The position numbers and the translations under genes were made by a program. 5,758 nucleotides of DNA from an uncultured Alistipes sp. (lineage in GTDB: Bacteria > Bacteroidota > Bacteroidia > Bacteroidales > Rikenellaceae), in contig CAAGGY010000050.1 of assembly GCA_900769525.1 (NCBI GenBank), forward strand, positions 1 through 5,758, given 5' to 3'. The notes beneath the pieces are model-generated. The model was not told where the DNA came from, did not search any database, and saw only the letters and a program-made list of their open reading frames with translations. Below, piece by piece: positions 1 to 5,758 of this stretch. How positions within the stretch are numbered: the first letter of the stretch is position 1; the number at the start of each line of letters is the position of its first letter.

Positions 1-7
1 AAAAACA

Positions 8-41
8 CATAAAAAAAATTTCCAATTACATTGTTTTTATG
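8..41 (-). terminator. Possible weak AT-rich terminator after ccsBA
   Basis: Past the ccsBA stop codon, CATAAAAA (8-15) and TTTTTATG (34-41) are inverted arms. They enclose a second small inverted repeat, CAAT/ATTG (23-26 and 30-33). On the minus strand the small hairpin is followed closely by a run of eight or more Ts (complement of 12-19). The pairing is almost all A-T and so weak. The segment may be a terminator or only low-complexity intergenic DNA. Nothing else is visible in 1-58. Confidence 0.3.
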
Positions 42-58
42 GCTATCGGCACAACTTC

Positions 59-2296
59 TTAGGCATAACTATGCATACCTCCGAGGAAGAAATTTACACC
101 AAAATAGGTTATCAGAACAGCCAAAAAGGCTATTATAGATAGTATGTGGAATGTCATCGGATTGCGTAGTACACGAAGTGATGCACAGTGTATCATTGCA
201 GCATATATGAGCATGGTAATGAGTGCCCACACCTCCTTAGGGTCCCAGCCCCAATAGCGTCCCCACGACACATTTGCCCAGATGGCGCCGATAAAGATTC
301 CAATAGCAAGGAGCATAACTGCGGGGTAGAGCATTATGCGACTTACAACGTAGAGATACTCTATCTCCTCATCTGCGTCGTTGCGTAGTAGGCGTAGCAC
401 AACGGCTGTGATGCCATTGAGCATTATAAAGGCGAGGAGCGTGTAGGAGAGCATTATCACCATGACGTGAATGCTGAGTAGTGGTGACTGTAGCACGGGC
501 ATAAGCTGTGTGATACGTGGAGAGGCCTCGCCAAGCATAGCTACTAAGAGTGTGAATCCTGCGATGAGCAGTCCAAATGGAAGAGCCATGCGCAGGCGCT
601 TGCCCATCACCAGGGTAAGCACCACGCTGCACCACGACATAAACTGCATGGTTTCATAGCCATTGGCCAGCGGGATGTGCCCTGAGATGTAGTAGCGAAG
701 GCCAATATGTAGGCTAAGGTAGGCAAGTAGTAGCCATAGCACCACATATAGTGCTGTGCGCACCACTTTAACCATCTTAGACTCCTTGGAGCGTACGTTG
801 CAGAAGAGCACAAAGCAGAGTATTCCCAGCGTTAGGCAGAACATAGCGAGAGGACGGTTGTAACCGATGTTGTTGTAGAGCTTCTCGGCGTGTAGTCGCT
901 CCTTAGTAGGCATAGTTGCAGCGCCCTCGTGTTGATACTTTGAAATCGCCTCCATAAGCTCTGCGATAGCTTTGTCGTCGTGCTTGAGTACTGCATCGAC
1001 AACAAGCGCCATGCTCTTGCGTACGAATAGCTGCTCGTCGTCGCTCATCGACTCTGGGAGCGCATCGGCCATTGAGTACCATACTGTCTGGCCACCAGGC
1101 TCGGTGTATGGATATATTTTGAGCAGTGTGCCGAGGCATAACATCCTGATAAGCTGAAACTTCTCGTTGGCAAGCTCTGCGTTCTTGCGTGTTGTAGTCT
1201 CCTCGCTACGCAACAATGCATCTAATTTGTAGCCCTTGTCATCCACAAAGTCTAACAATGAGGCATACTTGCCACTAACACCCAGTGCCGCTGCTACATC
1301 GCCACCCTTGAGCTTAATCATTGGCTCCGATTTCCAATCGTCATAGAAGAAGAACCAGCCTGTGAGCACCTGCTCGGCAGTGAGCCCTCGATACTCGCTC
1401 TTACCATATAGCTTTGCGGTGAAGTCGTTGGCAAGCGTCTGCAATGGGGTGATACGGTCGTTGTAGTAGACGCACACATCGCAAAATCTCTCGGCACTCT
1501 GCTTGGATAGGGTGGTGGGAAGTGCCTGTTCAGCAGCTGATGCAGAGCTATTGCTTGCAGCAAAAGTAATGAGTGCTACTACAGCACCAAAGCGGCGCAG
1601 TGCCGGATGGCTAAGTAGTGAACGAAATAGCGTCTTCTTGTCAAAGAAGAATAGGATAAATGTCAGCAGCATAAAGGCATAGCCCAGGTAGGTGATGGCA
1701 ATGCCATAGGGGTCATAGGCGACAAGTAGGGTAGAGCCCTTGCCATCTTCGTCGTAGCCAGATTGGTAGATGCGATAGCCTCTATATCGCACGATATTGT
1801 TCATCGAGACTATTCCTTCGGTTGTTCCGTGGCTATCGAGAATTTCGATGTGGCTAAGATAGTCCATCGGGGCAAAGGTACCCTCGTAGCACTTTAGCTC
1901 AAAGTCGCTGAGCGTGAGTGTGAAGCCCAGCTTTGCAGTGCCGCCACTACGTAGATAGTACTCGTTTGTGCTTGCCCCCTCTCTTAGATGCAGAGCACCA
2001 TCACGACCTGTAAGATGCGAGGTGATGGCTCCGAGCAAGATTGTAATGAGCGACAAGTGCAGCAGCATAACCCTTAGACGTCGATGCACACCGCATTGGT
2101 AGAGATAGATAAGCGAGCTAATGGCCATAATAGCCCAAAGTGCAATCATCCACCACGACGTGTATATCTTGCTGAGCACCAACTCTGTGCCATGAATCTT
2201 CTCTACGATAGTAGCAGCCATTAGCACAAAGGTGATAACGGCAAGCGAGCCAAATGAGAGTAGCTTAAAAACTCTCTTTCTTGTTGTTTCTGACAT
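59..2296 (-). CDS. ccsBA: CcsBA-type (ResB-ResC fusion) cytochrome c biogenesis protein / haem exporter-ligase
   Basis: This protein of system II cytochrome c maturation is expected to carry haem across the inner membrane and attach it to CXXCH motifs of apocytochromes c on the periplasmic side. It has 745 residues. The ResB-like half has membrane segments near 12-31, 47-66, 75-93 and 197-218, with a periplasmic part between the last two. A further membrane segment near 235-250 leads into a periplasmic stretch of about 230 residues containing the motif VCVYYNDRITPLQTLA (274-289). The CcsA half (from about 482) has several membrane segments, GHIPLANGYE at 539-548 and the tryptophan-rich haem-handling motif WGRYWGWD at 678-685. 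By position, H80, H610, H703 and H742 match the four conserved histidines of the family: H80 and H703 in the membrane, H610 and H742 flanking the WWD region. The length suits Bacteroidetes fused forms. The ATG is preceded by an AG-rich stretch (complement of 2301-2311) and a promoter. No cytochrome gene is visible in the window, so its client is unknown. The family call is firm. Confidence 0.95.
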   Translation of the reverse strand: MSETTRKRVFKLLSFGSLAVITFVLMAATIVEKIHGTELVLSKIYTSWWMIALWAIMAISSLIYLYQCGVHRRLRVMLLHLSLITILLGAITSHLTGRDGALHLREGASTNEYYLRSGGTAKLGFTLTLSDFELKCYEGTFAPMDYLSHIEILDSHGTTEGIVSMNNIVRYRGYRIYQSGYDEDGKGSTLLVAYDPYGIAITYLGYAFMLLTFILFFFDKKTLFRSLLSHPALRRFGAVVALITFAASNSSASAAEQALPTTLSKQSAERFCDVCVYYNDRITPLQTLANDFTAKLYGKSEYRGLTAEQVLTGWFFFYDDWKSEPMIKLKGGDVAAALGVSGKYASLLDFVDDKGYKLDALLRSEETTTRKNAELANEKFQLIRMLCLGTLLKIYPYTEPGGQTVWYSMADALPESMSDDEQLFVRKSMALVVDAVLKHDDKAIAELMEAISKYQHEGAATMPTKERLHAEKLYNNIGYNRPLAMFCLTLGILCFVLFCNVRSKESKMVKVVRTALYVVLWLLLAYLSLHIGLRYYISGHIPLANGYETMQFMSWCSVVLTLVMGKRLRMALPFGLLIAGFTLLVAMLGEASPRITQLMPVLQSPLLSIHVMVIMLSYTLLAFIMLNGITAVVLRLLRNDADEEIEYLYVVSRIMLYPAVMLLAIGIFIGAIWANVSWGRYWGWDPKEVWALITMLIYAAMIHCASLRVLRNPMTFHILSIIAFLAVLITYFGVNFFLGGMHSYA

Positions 2297-2346
2297 ATAT
2301 TCTCTCTTTTTGGGCGATAGTTCTGGCCTATAACGCCATCATATCA

Positions 2347-2378
2347 CAAAAGTACGCAATCTCAAAACGTATATCAAT
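2347..2378 (-). promoter_or_regulatory. Bacteroidetes-type promoter of ccsBA
   Basis: On the minus strand, TACTTTTG (2347-2354) matches the TAnnTTTG -7 box of the Bacteroidetes primary sigma factor. ATTG (2375-2378) lies 20 bases upstream, where a TTG-type -33 box is expected. Transcription would begin a few bases below 2347, giving a leader of about 40-45 bases before the ATG at 2296. This comes from consensus matching only. The -33 box is the weaker half of the match. Confidence 0.6.
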
Positions 2379-2395
2379 CCCCAAATATTGGGATT
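2376..2395. repeat. Short inverted repeat overlapping the ccsBA -33 region
   Basis: AATCCC (2376-2381) and GGGATT (2390-2395) are perfect 6-base inverted arms around an 8-base AT-rich centre. An alternative register pairs CCCAA (2380-2384) with TTGGG (2388-2392). It begins 11 bases past the barrel gene's stop codon and overlaps the putative -33 box of ccsBA. It could be a weak terminator for the barrel gene or an operator for ccsBA. No clean T-tract follows it on the minus strand, so the terminator reading is poor. A chance repeat is possible. Confidence 0.3.
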
Positions 2396-2406
2396 TCGCC
2401 ATAAAG

Positions 2407-4863
2407 CTAAAAGCCGAAGCTTGCCGAGAGCCTAAATACTCGGCCATAAGCATAGCTTAGCTTGTTGGCAAATGGCTCTATTGAGCTGAAGTAGCCACCG
2501 CTAATGCGGCGCACTCGATTTTGCTCATAGCCACCATATATTATCTTGCTGTTTAATAGGTTATCGACTGAAAAATAGATGCTAAGCCATAGATTATCCT
2601 TGAAGCGGAAGCTCTTGCCGAGGCTTATGCTTAGCGAGACGGCATCGTTTAGTCGTTGCTGGCTCTTGAGCACCTCCTGCTCTTCGACTGATGGGGCGTA
2701 ATTTAAGAGTCGCTCGCTACGACGAATAAACGATGGAGATACATATCTAACGCCCCAATATTGCACTGAGGCTGTCGCTTGCCACCCTGCACGACGATAC
2801 GAGATGTCGCCATATAGCGTGATTGCTGGATAGCTGCTGTGTCGCCCCTTCATCAGCGATTTTGTCGTGGCTATAAGGTCGTTATCATTGTCGGCATAGA
2901 TATCAATGCGAGCATCATTGCAGTAGCTATATCTACCTACTGAGAGCGCAACCTGTGATCGAAAGTGTCGCAACCAGCGCACCGAGGCCTCTGCCTCAAA
3001 GCCGAAGTTTAGTCGTGCGATGTCGCTAATCACGGCGTCGACATACTCCTGAGCGAGGTCATCGTAGTAGCGCACCACATCACGCTCTCGACTATTGTGT
3101 GATAAAAATAGCGTTGTACGCAACTTGAGATTTGTGTGGGTGTACTCGTAGCCAAGCTCCGAGGCTATAGTCAGGCTTGTGCGCAGGCCCTCCGCAAGGC
3201 GATTGTTGTACTCTGGTTGTAGGAATAGAGCCTCCTGCTCAGGTGCATTGCCACGGGCGATAAACGAGGCGTTTAACTTGTGACTACCGAGGCGATATGT
3301 GCATAGGGCGCTTAACGATGCAGGGAAGAAACTTGCTGAGCGTGACTTGCCAAATGAGCGACCTCCTGGGAATAGCTCCTTCTCGAAGTAGCCACGACGA
3401 CGTATGTCGACATACGATAGATTGGCACCGACCTCGAAATTGAAACCCTCGTATGCCCAACGAGCCACGCCAAAGAGCCCTATATTCCACCTTATCAGGC
3501 GGTAGTCATAGCCATAGTGGTCGTTATGGCGTATGGTTAAGTCGTTGTCATGAAGGTTATTGCGATATTGCGTGCTGTAGGTCGCATCATCGCTGATAAA
3601 GTAGTCGATATTTAGTAGGTGGTCGGCTCCAAGTAGGTCGTCAACAACTTTAAACTCGCGCCTTGAGTCTACATTTACCACTGCTCCATAGTCGATGTCG
3701 AAGATGCGGAGCCTGCTTGTTAGCTGTACGGCAATATCGCCTAAGATGGTGTTGCTACGTCGATTCTCAACGGCATATACAGCGTGGCCATCACTCTGCA
3801 AAGAGTTTATCTTATAGAGCTTATCCCAATCTATCTGCGTGTATTTTAGGTCATTATACCTCCATGCATCGGAAACAATGCGCTGCTCTTCGTCCGAGAA
3901 GTACGATGGCATATAGCGGTAGTTGTCGGGCATAGGTGTTGGAGCGTCAAACCATGCCAGAGCCCTGCGTCCTTCGCGCTCTACTGCCCCTCGCAACGTA
4001 ATAGTCATTGCACTCCATGCACTTATCCTATGCCACCACGAGGCCACAGCCTCGGGACGTAGCGTGCTGTTCTGACGGCTATTTCGCATACGCCCATTCT
4101 GCATACCCCAGGCGGGGTTGTAGTGGTGGTTATCTGTAAGGCGAAAAGCCTCCTCTACGGAGTATTGGCGGATGCTTCGTCGTGACCAGGGGAGCATGGC
4201 TGCAATAAATAGCGCATCATTGTTCCAGCGACGCTGTGCTGCAGTGGCAATCTCAAAGCCATTGCCCGATACACCATCAATGTAGAGGTCTCTGCCACTG
4301 TTTACACGTATGTAGTGCGATAGTTGCCAGTCGTGCTTAAGGTGTACCTTTTTATATATTGGATATGATGTGCGAAAGCTGAGCGAGCCGAGGTAGTTGC
4401 GACCAGAGAACTCGGTATATAGACGGTGACGTCTACTCCCTGCATCGTATTGGAAGATGTCGTAAGTAGAGCTTCGTCCACTTGTAATAGGGTGAGATGC
4501 AGAGCCTCCTAAGCTGCGCTCTATGCCCAGAGCCGATATGAGTCTTGCAGTAGAGTAGCCTACATCGAGGTTGCCAACGAGGTGTTGCTCCTCGTTGCGT
4601 CCTACGCCTCGTGGGCTGTACTCCACTCGACGCATGGCATAGTCTGTTGATGTGATGCGGTGATAATCTGCTGTTGCAGAGTGAAACTTGATGCTGTCGA
4701 CATCTTCAGCAAGCCACCATAATGCCTCCTCCCTATTTGAATCGTAGTGCTCCTCCTCTTTGTAGAACTTATATTTTAAGTAGTCAATCTCCTGCTGTGC
4801 TTGTGCGCATAGCGGCATAAGCACAACACACAACAAAAGTATGACTCTGAGCCTGAGTGTCAT
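2407..4863 (-). CDS. Outer-membrane beta-barrel protein, TonB-dependent-receptor-like, with reduced N-terminal (plug) region
   Basis: This 818-residue protein begins with a classic Sec signal peptide (residues 1-22: basic start, hydrophobic core, likely cleavage after AQA). The rest is rich in alternating polar/aromatic strands typical of an outer-membrane barrel, and it ends in RLSASFGF with a terminal phenylalanine, as Bam-assembled barrels do. HYNPAWGMQNGRMRNSR (247-263) and a following PDNYRYMPSYF-type segment resemble a Bacteroidetes TonB-dependent receptor family; NLLNSK near the C-terminus also fits receptor barrels. Strand-like sequence starts near residue 145, so only about 120 residues lie between the signal peptide and the barrel. 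Within them, residues 78-118 loosely resemble the end of a plug domain. I see no carboxypeptidase-like N-terminal domain and no convincing TonB box. No SusD-like lipoprotein gene is adjacent. The start is set by the signal peptide and the promoter just upstream; there is no Shine-Dalgarno motif. The substrate is unknown. It may be a diverged receptor or a plain barrel. Confidence 0.8.
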   Translation of the reverse strand: MTLRLRVILLLCVVLMPLCAQAQQEIDYLKYKFYKEEEHYDSNREEALWWLAEDVDSIKFHSATADYHRITSTDYAMRRVEYSPRGVGRNEEQHLVGNLDVGYSTARLISALGIERSLGGSASHPITSGRSSTYDIFQYDAGSRRHRLYTEFSGRNYLGSLSFRTSYPIYKKVHLKHDWQLSHYIRVNSGRDLYIDGVSGNGFEIATAAQRRWNNDALFIAAMLPWSRRSIRQYSVEEAFRLTDNHHYNPAWGMQNGRMRNSRQNSTLRPEAVASWWHRISAWSAMTITLRGAVEREGRRALAWFDAPTPMPDNYRYMPSYFSDEEQRIVSDAWRYNDLKYTQIDWDKLYKINSLQSDGHAVYAVENRRSNTILGDIAVQLTSRLRIFDIDYGAVVNVDSRREFKVVDDLLGADHLLNIDYFISDDATYSTQYRNNLHDNDLTIRHNDHYGYDYRLIRWNIGLFGVARWAYEGFNFEVGANLSYVDIRRRGYFEKELFPGGRSFGKSRSASFFPASLSALCTYRLGSHKLNASFIARGNAPEQEALFLQPEYNNRLAEGLRTSLTIASELGYEYTHTNLKLRTTLFLSHNSRERDVVRYYDDLAQEYVDAVISDIARLNFGFEAEASVRWLRHFRSQVALSVGRYSYCNDARIDIYADNDNDLIATTKSLMKGRHSSYPAITLYGDISYRRAGWQATASVQYWGVRYVSPSFIRRSERLLNYAPSVEEQEVLKSQQRLNDAVSLSISLGKSFRFKDNLWLSIYFSVDNLLNSKIIYGGYEQNRVRRISGGYFSSIEPFANKLSYAYGRVFRLSASFGF

Positions 4864-4893
4864 TATCTTGGGGTGGGGTTAGAGGTCTTTTAG

Positions 4894-4925
4894 CAAATAT
4901 AGCTCTTTTTTCGATATTTTGCAAC
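4894..4925 (-). promoter_or_regulatory. Bacteroidetes-type promoter of the barrel gene
   Basis: On the minus strand, TATATTTG (4894-4901) is an exact TAnnTTTG -7 box. GTTG (4922-4925) lies 20 bases upstream as the -33 box. The predicted leader is only about 25 bases. It ends in a C-rich run (complement of 4866-4880) without a Shine-Dalgarno sequence, which is common in this phylum. The promoter lies downstream of the ferredoxin terminator, so the barrel gene is probably transcribed on its own. Confidence 0.65.
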
Positions 4926-4947
4926 TTTGTCCAAGTGATATAAAACA

Positions 4948-4986
4948 ATTAGGGTTGTCGCAACCCGAAAGTTGGACAACCCTAAT
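4948..4986 (-). terminator. Rho-independent terminator of the ferredoxin gene
   Basis: ATTAGGGTTGTC (4948-4959) and GACAACCCTAAT (4975-4986) form a perfect 12-base-pair stem. The 15-base interval can add a further CAAC/GTTG pairing (4961-4964 with 4971-4974), leaving a 6-base loop and one bulged base. On the minus strand the stem is followed by TGTTTTATAT, a T-rich tract. It lies 29 bases past the ferredoxin stop codon. Position, stem strength and tail all fit an intrinsic terminator. Confidence 0.85.
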
Positions 4987-5015
4987 ATGTTGACAGGAAT
5001 CTACCTGTTGGCTGA

Positions 5016-5186
5016 TTAAGCCTCAGGAGCGATAGCCTCAGATGGGCAAACGCCTGCGCAAGTACCGCAGTCGATGCACTTACCTGGATCGATTACATAG
5101 ATATCACCTGCTGAAATAGCCTCTACTGGGCACTCGTCGATACATGTACCACATGCAACGCAAGAATCTGAAATTTTGTAAGCCAT
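5016..5186 (-). CDS. Small 2[4Fe-4S] bacterial-type (clostridial-like) ferredoxin
   Basis: This 56-residue protein begins MAYKISDSCVACG and has two near-identical cluster-binding motifs. CVACGTCIDECP has cysteines 9, 12, 15 and 19; CIDCGTCAGVCP has cysteines 37, 40, 43 and 47. Each set is CxxCxxCxxxCP, so all eight ligands for two [4Fe-4S] clusters are present and both family prolines are kept. The length is normal for dicluster ferredoxins. It lacks a signal peptide and is acidic, as expected for a soluble cytoplasmic low-potential electron carrier. Likely partners in such anaerobes are pyruvate:ferredoxin oxidoreductase, related 2-oxoacid oxidoreductases, Rnf or hydrogenase; none is encoded here. 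The gene begins 49 bases after serS, has its own promoter and ends before a strong terminator, which suggests a monocistronic transcript. The start is the ATG directly ahead of the conserved AYKI segment. Confidence 0.97.
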   Translation of the reverse strand: MAYKISDSCVACGTCIDECPVEAISAGDIYVIDPGKCIDCGTCAGVCPSEAIAPEA

Positions 5187-5222
5187 AATACTTTATAGTT
5201 TTTATGTGAGTGTTTCGTAATG

Positions 5223-5253
5223 CAAATATAGAAATTTATTTTATAATATCAAA
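5223..5253 (-). promoter_or_regulatory. Bacteroidetes-type promoter of the ferredoxin gene, overlapping the serS 3' end
   Basis: On the minus strand, TATATTTG (5223-5230) is an exact -7 TAnnTTTG box. TTTG (5250-5253) is an exact -33 box with a 19-base spacer. This is the best promoter match in the window. The -33 box and part of the spacer lie inside the last codons of serS (stop at 5236-5238). The predicted leader is about 30 bases. Confidence 0.75.
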
Positions 5254-5758
5254 ACCTGTGTAAGGAATTAATACTTCTGGAATGCGAATTCCCTCAGAAG
5301 TCTGATTATTCTCAAGCAAAGCTGCTACAATTCGAGGCAATGCAAGAGACGAGCCATTTAGTGTGTGGCACAACTGATTTTTGCGATTCTCGTCACGATA
5401 GCGCAACTTGAGGCGGTTGGCCTGGAACGACTCGAAGTTCGAAACTGACGACACCTCCAACCAGCGCTGCTGTGCCTCAGAGTAGACCTCAAAGTCGTAG
5501 GTTAGTGCCGATGTGAACGACATATCACCACCACAAAGGCGCAAGATGCGGTATGGCAAGCCGAGCGAAGCGACGATAGACTCAACGTGGGCTACCATAG
5601 CATCGAGAGCCTCGTACGACTTCTCAGGGTGTGACACCTGCACGATCTCGACCTTGTCGAACTGGTGCAAGCGGTTCAAGCCACGCACATCCTTGCCGTA
5701 TGAGCCAGCCTCACGACGGAAACATGGTGTGTATGCTGTCATCTTTACTGGCAACTCG
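5236..5758 (-). CDS. serS: Seryl-tRNA synthetase, C-terminal part (5' end outside the window)
   Basis: SerRS is a class II synthetase that activates serine with ATP and charges tRNA-Ser (and tRNA-Sec where present) in the cytoplasm. The window holds the last 173 codons, roughly the C-terminal 40% of a protein usually about 420-430 residues long. Counting from the first visible codon, class II motif 2 is at 13-16 (FRRE, within TPCFRREAGSYG), followed by RGLNRLHQFDKVE (25-37). The serine-site segment EVSSVSNFESFQANR is at 101-115. Motif 3 is at 131-150 (HTLNGSSLALPR and on), with the ATP-binding arginine at 142. The ending IPEVLIPYTGFDIIK is typical. The N-terminal tRNA-binding coiled coil and motif 1 lie beyond the right edge. 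A TTG at 5752-5754 encodes an internal leucine and is not the start. No hairpin terminator follows, so some transcripts may run on into the ferredoxin gene. Confidence 0.98.
   Translation of the reverse strand, partial: ELPVKMTAYTPCFRREAGSYGKDVRGLNRLHQFDKVEIVQVSHPEKSYEALDAMVAHVESIVASLGLPYRILRLCGGDMSFTSALTYDFEVYSEAQQRWLEVSSVSNFESFQANRLKLRYRDENRKNQLCHTLNGSSLALPRIVAALLENNQTSEGIRIPEVLIPYTGFDIIK

Noticed and set aside
188..388. Plus-strand open frame of 66 codons
   Set aside because: It lies wholly opposite the well-supported ccsBA gene, has no recognisable domain and no promoter or leader; it is a shadow frame.
3663..3935. Plus-strand open frame of 90 codons inside the barrel gene
   Set aside because: It is antisense to strong coding sequence, and its translation is arginine-, cysteine- and histidine-rich without family features.
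4792..4863. Lipoprotein signal at the barrel N-terminus (MPLC at residues 16-19)
   Set aside because: The residue before the cysteine is leucine rather than a small one, and a good signal peptidase I site (AQA) follows at once.
5016..5186. Ferredoxin as a fragment of a larger iron-sulfur subunit
   Set aside because: It has its own start, stop, promoter and terminator, and 56 residues with two full cluster motifs is a complete dicluster ferredoxin.
5752..5754. TTG as a start codon for a 172-residue serS-like protein
   Set aside because: The frame stays open to the window edge, and the residues there (ELPVKMTAYTP) are normal internal SerRS sequence. The gene is simply cut by the window.
1..5758. 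CRISPR array, tRNA, insertion sequence or phage genes
   Set aside because: I found no regularly spaced direct repeats, no tRNA-like cloverleaf ends, no transposase-like protein and no terminal repeats. The four genes and short gaps account for the window.

Overview
The window looks like chromosomal DNA from a member of the Bacteroidota, most likely order Bacteroidales. Three gene starts are each preceded by the promoter signature typical of that phylum (a TAnnTTTG -7 box with a TTG/TTTG-type -33 box 19-20 bases upstream). The cytochrome c maturation gene is the fused CcsB-CcsA form common in Bacteroidetes, and the large outer-membrane barrel resembles a Bacteroidetes-type TonB-dependent receptor family. 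I cannot name a genus from this much sequence.

All four genes I can support lie on the minus strand, so the order of reading is from high to low coordinates. First is the 3' part of serS (seryl-tRNA synthetase), cut by the right edge (5236 to beyond 5758). Next comes a 56-residue 2[4Fe-4S] ferredoxin gene (5016-5186). It has its own promoter, whose -33 box lies inside the end of serS, and a strong hairpin terminator at 4948-4986. Then comes an 818-residue outer-membrane beta-barrel gene (2407-4863), read from its own promoter at 4894-4925. Last is a 745-residue CcsBA cytochrome c synthase gene (59-2296) with a promoter at 2347-2378. The left end (1-58) is AT-rich and holds only a possible weak terminator.

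The genes do not form an obvious single pathway. SerRS is translation housekeeping. The ferredoxin carries electrons in the cytoplasm. CcsBA delivers haem to apocytochromes c at the outer face of the inner membrane. The barrel sits in the outer membrane. The spacing, the terminator and the separate promoters suggest that each gene from the ferredoxin onwards is its own transcription unit.

I see no mobile element, CRISPR array, tRNA, rRNA or defence system. The most notable item is the barrel protein: it keeps the receptor-family barrel signatures but lacks room for a normal plug domain. No stretch longer than about 300 bases is without a gene; the longest gap is 4864-5015.
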